Assembly: GCA_964552325.1 (NCBI GenBank) | Contig: CAZKHA010000175.1 | Span: 1 to 7,058 of the forward strand | Length of the DNA stretch: 7,058 nucleotides | Direction: 5' to 3' | DNA from: CAZKCK01 sp964552325 | GTDB taxonomy: Bacteria; Bacteroidota; Bacteroidia; Bacteroidales; TTA-H9 | Made by a program: the position numbers and the translations under genes | Shown here: positions 1 to 6,223 of the stretch, in pieces | Position numbering within the stretch: the first letter of the stretch is position 1 | Layout: each line of letters starts with the position of its first letter | The notes under the pieces: generated by a model | Databases searched by the model: none | Told to the model about the DNA's origin: nothing | Seen by the model: only the letters and a program-made list of their open reading frames with translations

Positions 1-233
1 TAATTGAAGAATTGGACAAAAGGAACATTGAAGCAGTTGTTACCCAAACCGGAGATATGGGCTATTGCTATGCAGAGCCTACCATCGAGGTTACTTTACC
101 CGGGCAAGAGCCTGTAGTATTTGGAAATGTGAATGTTAAAAAAGCAGATGAAATCATCGAAAAGTACATCAAGAATGGTGAACTTGTGGATGGGATCATC
201 CCAGCTAATTACGAAACTATTGATAAACAATAA
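1..233 (+). CDS. hndB: HndB-like (2Fe-2S) ferredoxin-fold hydrogenase accessory subunit, 3' end only
   Basis: This is the C-terminal 76 codons of a gene whose start lies before the window. The frame is open from base 3, so the TTG at 12 is simply an internal Leu codon. HndB-type proteins are small (about 120 residues) thioredoxin-fold ferredoxins encoded with NAD(P)-linked [FeFe]-hydrogenases, where they are thought to act as an extra electron carrier or docking subunit in the cytosol. The family signature seen here is TQTGDMGYCYAEP followed by an IEVTLPGQEPVVFG strand and a helix ending in a GELVDG loop. In the usual motif TGCxGxC, the first Cys is here Asp (codon 54-56) and only the second Cys (codon 66-68) remains, so normal [2Fe-2S] binding is doubtful. 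The gene ends 14 bases before hydB and is very probably cotranscribed with it. The family call is from motif recognition; the missing N-terminal half, with the other two expected Cys, cannot be judged. Confidence 0.82.
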   Translation, partial: IEELDKRNIEAVVTQTGDMGYCYAEPTIEVTLPGQEPVVFGNVNVKKADEIIEKYIKNGELVDGIIPANYETIDKQ

Positions 234-235
234 CT

Positions 236-242
236 AAGGAGG
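236..242 (+). promoter_or_regulatory. Strong Shine-Dalgarno sequence of hydB
   Basis: AAGGAGG lies five bases before the ATG at 248 and fixes that start codon. It is a near-perfect anti-16S match. None of the other four start codons in this window (2094, 3901, 4516, 6224) has such a site, which fits the weak use of Shine-Dalgarno pairing in Bacteroidota and makes this one stand out. Confidence 0.8.
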
Positions 243-247
243 ACAAC

Positions 248-2041
248 ATGGCAAAATACAAAATGCACCTTCTGGTATGTGGCGGAACTGGCTGTAGGGC
301 TTCGGAGAGCGATACCCTAGTTAGCAGCCTAAACAGCGCCCTAGTTGAGCAAGGCCTTGAAAATGAAGCAAAAGTGGTAACAACCGGTTGCTTTGGTTTT
401 TGCGAAAAAGGACCTATTGTTAAGGTTATGCCTGACAATACGTTTTATACGCAGGTTACCCCAGCGGATGCTACTGAAATAGTAGCGGAGCATATTCTTA
501 AAGGCCGTAAGGTTACCAGACTTTTATACACCGATCCTGAGAAGCAAGAGCACGTTAGCGATGACAGGCATATGGGCTTTTACAAGAAGCAAATAAGGAT
601 AGCCCTTAGGAATTGTGGCTTTATTGACCCCGAAAACATTGAGGAATATATTGCACGCGACGGCTATTTAGCTTTGGCAAATTGCCTCACCGAACTTACC
701 CCACAGCAAGTACTCGAAATAATGAAGAAATCAGGCCTTAGGGGCCGTGGCGGCGGTGGATTCCCAACTGGATTAAAATGGGAAATAACAGCCAAGGTAC
801 AGGCTGACCAAAAATATGTGATCTGCAATGCCGATGAAGGCGACCCAGGTGCATTTATGGACAGGTCGATACTTGAAGGCGACCCTCACACGGTTATTGA
901 GGCGATGGCAATTAATGGGTATTGCACAGGTGCTAGTAAGGGTTTGATATACATTAGAGCAGAATACCCATTAGCAATCAGTCGTTTACGTATAGCCCTG
1001 AAACAAGCACGTGAATACGGTTTACTTGGTGATGGAATTTTTGGTACCAATTTCAACTTTGACATTGAATTGCGCTATGGTGCGGGCGCATTTGTTTGTG
1101 GCGAAGAAACCGCCCTTATCCATTCGATGGAAGGCAAACGCGGCGAACCTACCTTTAAGCCCCCATTCCCATCAGAAGAAGGCTATTTAGGAAAACCTAG
1201 CAACGTTAACAATGTTGAGACGTATGCCAATGTTCCCGTAATCATAAACAAAGGAGCAGATTGGTTTGCCAGTATTGGAACCGAAAAATCAAAGGGAACA
1301 AAAGTATTTGCGCTTGCAGGCAAAATAAACAATGTTGGTTTAATTGAAGTGCCTATGGGCACCACTCTTAGGGAAGTAATTTTTGAGATTGGTGGTGGAA
1401 TAAAAGATGGAAAAGAGTTTAAGGCTGTTCAAACTGGCGGTCCTTCGGGAGGTTGTTTAACGGCTAGGCATCTCGACACCCCAATTGATTATGACAATCT
1501 TATTGCTGCAGGATCGATGATGGGTTCTGGCGGGATGATTGTTATGGACGAAGATGATTGCATGGTTTCGATTGCACAGTATTACCTCGACTTTACGGTT
1601 GAGGAGTCGTGTGGCAAATGTTCGCCCTGCAGAATCGGAAACAAACGCTTATATGAACTTCTTGAGAAAATAACCAAAGGCGAAGGCACCCTTGATGACC
1701 TTGAAAAACTAAAAAACCTTAGTTACGTAATAAAAGACACTTCCCTTTGTGGCTTAGGCCAAACATCACCCAATCCAGTTTTATCAACCATTGATAATTT
1801 CTTGGATGAATACCTTGAGCACGTTGTTGAAAAGAAATGCCGTGCGGGGGTTTGCAAAAGTATGATGCGGTATGTTATTGAAGCAGATGCTTGCGTAGGC
1901 TGTACCGCCTGTGCCCGTAATTGCCCCGTTAATGCCATTTCTGGCGAACGCAAACAAGCCCACCTCATCAACCAAGACATTTGTATTAAATGTGGTGCAT
2001 GTATGGAAAAATGTAAGTTTAACGCCATTTTCATCAGGTAA
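248..2041 (+). CDS. hydB: NAD-linked [FeFe]-hydrogenase, beta subunit (NuoF-like, HydB/HndC)
   Basis: This 597-residue protein is the NADH- and FMN-binding subunit of the cytosolic HydABC hydrogenase; it exchanges electrons between NAD(H), ferredoxin and HydA. In order it shows a thioredoxin-like [2Fe-2S] domain (about 1-90; C11, C16, C48, C52), the NuoF core with the glycine-rich FMN/NADH loop GLRGRGGGGFPTG (163-175), NADEGDPGAF (194-203) and CGEETALI (284-291), and the NuoF [4Fe-4S] site (C455, C458, C461, C501). The C-terminus is a two-cluster ferredoxin domain (C549, C552, C555, C559; C579, C582, C585, C589). A further H525/C531/C536 group between core and ferredoxin domain may be the zinc site of HydABC enzymes, which I infer from memory of the family. 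The fused domains at both ends separate it from respiratory NuoF. Length is typical and all expected ligands are present. The start is set by the AAGGAGG at 236-242. It is the second gene of the operon, 52 bases before hydA. Confidence 0.96.
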   Translation: MAKYKMHLLVCGGTGCRASESDTLVSSLNSALVEQGLENEAKVVTTGCFGFCEKGPIVKVMPDNTFYTQVTPADATEIVAEHILKGRKVTRLLYTDPEKQEHVSDDRHMGFYKKQIRIALRNCGFIDPENIEEYIARDGYLALANCLTELTPQQVLEIMKKSGLRGRGGGGFPTGLKWEITAKVQADQKYVICNADEGDPGAFMDRSILEGDPHTVIEAMAINGYCTGASKGLIYIRAEYPLAISRLRIALKQAREYGLLGDGIFGTNFNFDIELRYGAGAFVCGEETALIHSMEGKRGEPTFKPPFPSEEGYLGKPSNVNNVETYANVPVIINKGADWFASIGTEKSKGTKVFALAGKINNVGLIEVPMGTTLREVIFEIGGGIKDGKEFKAVQTGGPSGGCLTARHLDTPIDYDNLIAAGSMMGSGGMIVMDEDDCMVSIAQYYLDFTVEESCGKCSPCRIGNKRLYELLEKITKGEGTLDDLEKLKNLSYVIKDTSLCGLGQTSPNPVLSTIDNFLDEYLEHVVEKKCRAGVCKSMMRYVIEADACVGCTACARNCPVNAISGERKQAHLINQDICIKCGACMEKCKFNAIFIR

Positions 2042-2043
2042 AA

Positions 2044-2058
2044 CCAATTTAAAATTGG
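2044..2058 (+). repeat. 15-base palindrome in the hydB-hydA spacer
   Basis: CCAATTT and AAATTGG flank a single A, giving perfect 7-base arms that begin two bases after the hydB stop codon. The right arm is followed by CA. A related palindrome, also starting two bases after a stop codon and also followed by CA, lies after hydA at 3866-3873. The sequence is directly visible; a role as an mRNA hairpin or protein-binding site is not shown. Confidence 0.5.
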
Positions 2059-2093
2059 CATTGACAAACGGAAATTTAAAACACTTTTCAAGA

Positions 2094-3863
2094 ATGGAAC
2101 TCATTAAGTTAACTATAGATAAAAAAACCGTTGAAGTTGAAAAAGGCACCTCAATACTAAAAGCTGCCAAAAAAATTGGGATCGACATCCCAACCCTATG
2201 CTACTTCAACTTAGGCGATATGAATATTGAAAACAAACCCGGTGGATGCCGTGTTTGTGTGGTTGAGATAGAAGGACGCCGTAACCTTGCTCCGGCTTGT
2301 GCCACTGACTGTACAACAGGCATGGTTATTAAAACCAACAGTATGCGGGTATTAAACGCCCGGCGCACAGTGGTTGAGCTCATTTTATCAGATCACCCCT
2401 TCGACTGTTTAGTTTGTGCTAAATCAGGTAATTGCGAACTGCAAGACATAGCACATCGCTTAGGCGTTCGCGATATTCCCTATAAAGGCGAACAATCAAC
2501 CTATCGCAAAGATACTTCACCAAGCATTATACGTGATGTTGATAAATGCATTATGTGCCGTCGTTGCGAAATGATGTGCAACCAGGTTCAAACAGTAGAA
2601 GCGCTCTCTGCCATTAACAGGGGTTTCACTGCGGTGGTTGCTACCGCATTTGAAATGAACCTTGAAAAATCGGTTTGTACTTATTGTGGTCAATGTGTTG
2701 CTGTTTGTCCAACAGGTGCACTAACCGAGGTTGACCAAACCCGTCAGGTTATTGCCGCTTTGGCTGATCCAACCAAAACTGTGGTTGTACAAACTGCACC
2801 GGCTGTACGCGCCGCGCTAGGTGAAGAATTTGGAATGGAGCCCGGCACCTTGGTCACAGGCAAAATGACTTCTGCCTTGCGCGAATTAGGATTCGACTAT
2901 GTTTTTGATACTGATTTTGCTGCCGACCTTACCATTATGGAAGAAGGCACCGAATTCCTTGACAGGCTCAATAAGCATCTGGCAGGCGATACAACTGTGC
3001 CCATGCCAATCCTTACTTCTTGCTGCCCAGCATGGGTAAATTTCTTTGAGCATAACTTCCCCGAACTTAAAAACATCCCTTCTACTGCTAGAAGCCCTCA
3101 ACAAATGTTTGGCCCTATTGCAAAGGAGTACTTTGGCAAAAAGTTAGGTGTTGAGCGTAAGGATATGGTAGTGGTATCAATAATGCCTTGTCTTGCAAAG
3201 AAATACGAATGTCAACGTGAAGAGTTTAGCCACGACGGCAATCCTGATGTAGATTTTTCGCTTTCAACTCGTGAACTAGCTAATTTGATCAAACAAGCTA
3301 ATATTGATTTTAAATCATTAGAAAACAGCGACTTTGATAATCCATTAGGGGAATCGACCGGTGCATCTGTAATTTTTGGAACCACCGGTGGTGTTATAGA
3401 AGCAGCTGTTCGTACGGCATATGAAGTTCAGACTGGCAAACCCTTACCAAAGCTTGATTTTGAAGAACTTAGAGGACTTGATGGTTTAAGGTCAGCAACA
3501 ATTGATGTTGATGGTCTAGCCTTGCGTATAGGTATCGCCCACGGTCTTGGCAATGCGCGCAAACTTTTAGAAGATGTTAGGGATGGCAAATCACAGTTCC
3601 ATGCAATCGAAATAATGGCTTGCCCAGGCGGTTGCATTGGTGGTGGTGGACAACCCTTGCATCATGGCGATTCTTCTATACTGAAAGCACGCCAAATGGC
3701 GCTTTACAGGGAAGATAAAGAAAAGCCTATACGCAAATCGCACGAAAACCCATTTATCAAAAAACTGTATGAAGAATTCCTAGGAAAACCATGTGGTGAA
3801 CTATCGCATCACCTACTTCATACGCATTACTTTGATAAAAGCACAAAAATTGTTATCGAATAA
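2094..3863 (+). CDS. hydA: Group A3 [FeFe]-hydrogenase, catalytic alpha subunit (HydA/HndD)
   Basis: This 589-residue catalytic subunit reduces protons to H2 or oxidises H2. It has an N-terminal NuoG-like [2Fe-2S] domain (C36, C52, C55, C69), a His-Cys [4Fe-4S] site (H101, C105, C108, C114) and two ferredoxin [4Fe-4S] clusters (C152, C155, C158, C162; C195, C198, C201, C205). The H-cluster domain has all three motifs: TSCCPAW (308-314; C310 proton-transfer Cys, C311 ligand), MPCLAKKYE (364-372; C366) and MACPGGCIGGGGQP (508-521; C510, C514). IMEEGTE (281-287) and S330 match the known proton path. A small-subunit domain closes the protein (about 530-589). The frame stays open upstream to at least 1911, but those residues overlap the hydB ferredoxin region out of frame and are unlike any hydrogenase; the ATG at 2094 gives the normal N-terminus MELIKLTID. 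No Shine-Dalgarno is seen. The length resembles HndD; the C-terminal [2Fe-2S] domain of longer HydA proteins is absent. Confidence 0.96.
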   Translation: MELIKLTIDKKTVEVEKGTSILKAAKKIGIDIPTLCYFNLGDMNIENKPGGCRVCVVEIEGRRNLAPACATDCTTGMVIKTNSMRVLNARRTVVELILSDHPFDCLVCAKSGNCELQDIAHRLGVRDIPYKGEQSTYRKDTSPSIIRDVDKCIMCRRCEMMCNQVQTVEALSAINRGFTAVVATAFEMNLEKSVCTYCGQCVAVCPTGALTEVDQTRQVIAALADPTKTVVVQTAPAVRAALGEEFGMEPGTLVTGKMTSALRELGFDYVFDTDFAADLTIMEEGTEFLDRLNKHLAGDTTVPMPILTSCCPAWVNFFEHNFPELKNIPSTARSPQQMFGPIAKEYFGKKLGVERKDMVVVSIMPCLAKKYECQREEFSHDGNPDVDFSLSTRELANLIKQANIDFKSLENSDFDNPLGESTGASVIFGTTGGVIEAAVRTAYEVQTGKPLPKLDFEELRGLDGLRSATIDVDGLALRIGIAHGLGNARKLLEDVRDGKSQFHAIEIMACPGGCIGGGGQPLHHGDSSILKARQMALYREDKEKPIRKSHENPFIKKLYEEFLGKPCGELSHHLLHTHYFDKSTKIVIE

Positions 3864-3865
3864 CT

Positions 3866-3873
3866 CCAATTGG
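3866..3873 (+). repeat. 8-base palindrome in the hydA-hydC spacer
   Basis: CCAATTGG is a perfect palindrome starting two bases after the hydA stop codon and followed by CA. It shares its outer bases and its position with the longer palindrome after hydB (2044-2058). It is short enough to arise by chance; only the repeated placement makes it worth recording. Confidence 0.35.
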
Positions 3874-3900
3874 CAAAATAATACTTAAAAATCTAATATC

Positions 3901-4380
3901 ATGGCTGATATCAAGTTGCCCGAAACCAAAATTAATCAGTTAAAAGAAGTTTGTGCTTCGTTTAACAATGAAAAAGGTGAACTGATCAACGTACTGCACA
4001 AGGCTCAGGAAATTTTTGGTTACCTACCCGCCGAAGTACAGGAAGTGATTGCTAAAGAACTCAATATAGGCGTTGCCAATGTTTATGGGGTTGTATCCTT
4101 CTATTCCTTCTTTACAATGACCCCAAAAGGAGAAAACCCAATATCAATTTGCCTTGGAACCGCCTGTTACGTAAGAGGAGCCGAAAAAGTTCTTGACGAA
4201 TTTAGAAGGCTCTTAAACATTCAGGTTGGTGAAAGCACTCCCGACAATAAATTTTCCTTAGCTTGCTTACGATGTGTTGGAGCTTGCGGACTTGCACCTG
4301 TTGTAATGGTAGGTGAAAAAGTTTACGGCAGGGTTGCACCCGAAGGCGTAAAAGGAATTATAGCAGATTACAACAAATAA
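3901..4380 (+). CDS. hydC: NAD-linked [FeFe]-hydrogenase, gamma subunit (NuoE-like, HydC/HndA)
   Basis: This 159-residue thioredoxin-fold [2Fe-2S] protein is the NuoE-like subunit that pairs with HydB and takes part in electron transfer near the FMN site. An N-terminal helical bundle (about 8-60; typical NuoE text such as LINVLHKAQEIFGYLPAEV) leads into the conserved VYGVVSFYSFF (61-71). The cluster ligands are C84 and C89 in CLGTAC, and C125 and C129 in RCVGACGLAP. An additional Cys, C122, sits just before the second pair. Length is normal for HydC/HndA. It is the last gene of the operon, 37 bases after hydA and 23 bases before the terminator. No Shine-Dalgarno precedes the ATG; the upstream bases are A/T-rich, as is usual in Bacteroidota. 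Taken alone it could be complex I NuoE, but the adjacent hydB and hydA make the hydrogenase role nearly certain. Confidence 0.95.
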   Translation: MADIKLPETKINQLKEVCASFNNEKGELINVLHKAQEIFGYLPAEVQEVIAKELNIGVANVYGVVSFYSFFTMTPKGENPISICLGTACYVRGAEKVLDEFRRLLNIQVGESTPDNKFSLACLRCVGACGLAPVVMVGEKVYGRVAPEGVKGIIADYNK

Positions 4381-4403
4381 TTTGATTTGTTCATTTTGTG
4401 GTT

Positions 4404-4437
4404 AAAGGACCGGGCTTAATGCTCGGTCTTTTTTTTT
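4404..4437 (+). terminator. Rho-independent terminator of the hydrogenase operon
   Basis: GACCGGGC (4408-4415) pairs with GCTCGGTC (4421-4428) across a TTAAT loop, with one G-T wobble. The stem can extend outward through a further G-T and three A-T pairs. A run of nine T follows (4429-4437). It lies 23 bases after the hydC stop codon and separates the hydrogenase operon from the metallopeptidase genes. Confidence 0.92.
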
Positions 4438-4459
4438 ATTAAAATTAATGGATTTTTTA

Positions 4460-4468
4460 TACTTTTAC
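4460..4468 (+). promoter_or_regulatory. Possible Bacteroidota -7 promoter element for the TldD-like genes
   Basis: TACTTTTAC matches the Bacteroidota -7 consensus TAnnTTTG except for A in place of the G, and lies 47 bases before the ATG at 4516. A promoter is expected here because a terminator precedes it, but no clear -33 TTG element is seen at the right distance, where the terminator T-run and A/T-rich bases fall. This is a weak, position-supported guess. Confidence 0.25.
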
Positions 4469-4515
4469 CCACATAAAAGAGTTATTTGCTCAAGTATTAA
4501 TGCAAATTAGGTATT

Positions 4516-6219
4516 ATGAAACGAACTATCTATTGGTTAGAATTAATTATAAATACCAAAAAAAATGCGCTAATGGGGCTACTATTGGCATGTATTCCAA
4601 GCCTTTTGTTTTCACAGGACTTTTTGTTAGCCACATTACAATCTGAATTACAAAAGAATTGGCAAAAGCTTGAGGCCACCAACACGCCACCGTATTACGC
4701 TGAATATCGGCTTATTGAATTTAATAACGAAGCCATTAAAACATCAAAAGGGAGCCTAATTGACAGCCAAACAAGCAAGCGCCGTATTTTTACACCAAAA
4801 ATCAGGATCGGGAGTTACCAATTTGATAACACGTATAGCATGGGCGATAGGCTTGGTTTAGGCTTCAACTTTCCAACGTTGTTGCCAATCGAAGATTCGC
4901 TACTGGCATTCCAACAGTTAATAAGTTCGGCAACAGATGCTGCCTATAAAACCGCTTTAGAAGGCTATGCAGCTGCCCTTAACGATTCCAGCAAAGCCAA
5001 AGAAACCGTTGCCCCCTGTTTTTCCCAAGATGCCCCCGAAATTTTTTATGAGCCTGCACTTAGGCAAGTAGTTTCAATTAAAAATCTTGAAAATGAACTC
5101 AAAACAGCTACAAAAACCTTTGCTTTTGATGATGATATTCTTACATCTGAGGCAACCTTAGTGCATTACTATTCACGAGAATACTTATTAACTACAGAAG
5201 GGACTTCGATTGTACAAAACGATGAACGGTTTGAACTTCACTTTGAATTTGTAGTTAGATGCGATGATGGAAAACTTATACCCTATTTAAAATCGTTTAA
5301 AGGGCGAAAGTTACAGGAAATTCCTTCTCAAGACAGTCTCCGCAACGAACTAAACAAACTCTTGGCATTACTAGCGCAGCTAAAAAAAGCACCCGCAGCC
5401 GAACCATACACAGGACCAGCAATTCTATCGGCTGAGGCATCAGGGGTTTTCTTCCACGAAATCTTTGGACATCGCATCGAAGGACATCGATTGAGATCAA
5501 AAATGGATTCACAAACCTTTAAGGACCAACTTACAAAAGAAATTTTGCCCAAATTTCTCAGCATAAGTTTCGATCCAACCATCGAACAATATGATGGCCA
5601 CACACTTTTGGGGCATTATATTTACGATAGCGAAGGTGTTAAAGCAAAAAAAGTTCAAGCCGTTGACAAAGGCATATTCAAGGAATACTTAATGTGTAGG
5701 CTACCCACTGAAGGTATCTCCCATTCCAATGGACATGGACGCTCAGCTGTAGGTTCTGATGCCGTGTCGAGGCAATCGAACATGTTTGTAACATCAAGCA
5801 AGCAATACACCACTGAAGAATTGCGCAAAATGTTGGTGAGTGAATGCAAACGCAGCAAAAAAGAATATGGCTACTTTTTTAAAGAGGTATCCGGAGGGTT
5901 TACGGGTACGAGCAGATATACACCTAATGTATTCAATATCATACCATTGGTTGTTTATAAGGTATTTACGGATGACAGGCCTGATGAGTTGGTGAAAGGT
6001 GTGAGCTTGATAGGAACCCCATTAGCAATGTTCTCTGAAATAAAAGCTTGTGGTGATAAAAGTGCCGTTTTTAATGGATATTGTGGTGCGGAATCGGGAA
6101 TGATTCCGGTTTCAACCATATCACCAACCATGCTCGTAAACAAAATTGAAACGCAAAGGCAAATAGAAGTACCAAAAACAAAAAATCAACTCCCCTCCCC
6201 CATCAACTCAAATAAATAG
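4516..6219 (+). CDS. Exported TldD/PmbA-family zinc metallopeptidase
   Basis: This 567-residue protein belongs to the TldD/PmbA family, whose catalytic members are metalloproteases that cleave unfolded or small peptides. The active-site motif is HEIFGH (H314, E315, H319; HExxxH), and the third metal ligand is probably C523 in YCGAESGMIPVS near the C-terminus. The N-terminal domain (about 38-300) is divergent, with a distinctive RIGSYQFDNT block (97-106); the C-terminal domain spans about 300-547, then a polar tail. The N-terminus (basic start, hydrophobic stretch 19-32, then SLLFSQD) looks like a signal peptide cleaved after Q34, so it should act in the periplasm or beyond, unlike cytosolic E. 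coli TldD. An in-frame TAA at 4498 bounds the start; a later ATG at 4573 would remove the basic residues, so 4516 is preferred. No Shine-Dalgarno is present. It is followed four bases later by a paralogue. The substrate is unknown. Confidence 0.88.
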   Translation: MKRTIYWLELIINTKKNALMGLLLACIPSLLFSQDFLLATLQSELQKNWQKLEATNTPPYYAEYRLIEFNNEAIKTSKGSLIDSQTSKRRIFTPKIRIGSYQFDNTYSMGDRLGLGFNFPTLLPIEDSLLAFQQLISSATDAAYKTALEGYAAALNDSSKAKETVAPCFSQDAPEIFYEPALRQVVSIKNLENELKTATKTFAFDDDILTSEATLVHYYSREYLLTTEGTSIVQNDERFELHFEFVVRCDDGKLIPYLKSFKGRKLQEIPSQDSLRNELNKLLALLAQLKKAPAAEPYTGPAILSAEASGVFFHEIFGHRIEGHRLRSKMDSQTFKDQLTKEILPKFLSISFDPTIEQYDGHTLLGHYIYDSEGVKAKKVQAVDKGIFKEYLMCRLPTEGISHSNGHGRSAVGSDAVSRQSNMFVTSSKQYTTEELRKMLVSECKRSKKEYGYFFKEVSGGFTGTSRYTPNVFNIIPLVVYKVFTDDRPDELVKGVSLIGTPLAMFSEIKACGDKSAVFNGYCGAESGMIPVSTISPTMLVNKIETQRQIEVPKTKNQLPSPINSNK

Positions 6220-6223
6220 AACC

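Noticed and set aside
12..14. TTG as the start codon of the first gene
   Set aside because: The frame is open to the window edge, and the HndB family needs a longer N-terminal part; this is an internal Leu codon.
1911..2093. N-terminal extension of HydA by 61 residues from an upstream in-frame start at 1911
   Set aside because: It overlaps the HydB C-terminal ferredoxin sequence out of frame, has no hydrogenase-like content, and HydA homologues begin at the residues encoded from 2094.
1723..2188. Antisense open frames over the end of hydB and start of hydA (1723-2091 and 1784-2188)
   Set aside because: They lie opposite clearly coding sequence, show no recognisable domain, and their residues are explained as reverse-strand shadows.
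4471..4515. Second promoter candidate around TTATTTGC (4482-4489)
   Set aside because: The TTTG is present but the preceding TA of the -7 consensus is not at the right spacing.
5297..5858. Several antisense open frames within the TldD-like gene
   Set aside because: All fall opposite a conserved metallopeptidase coding region with intact motifs; none has a plausible start context or family.
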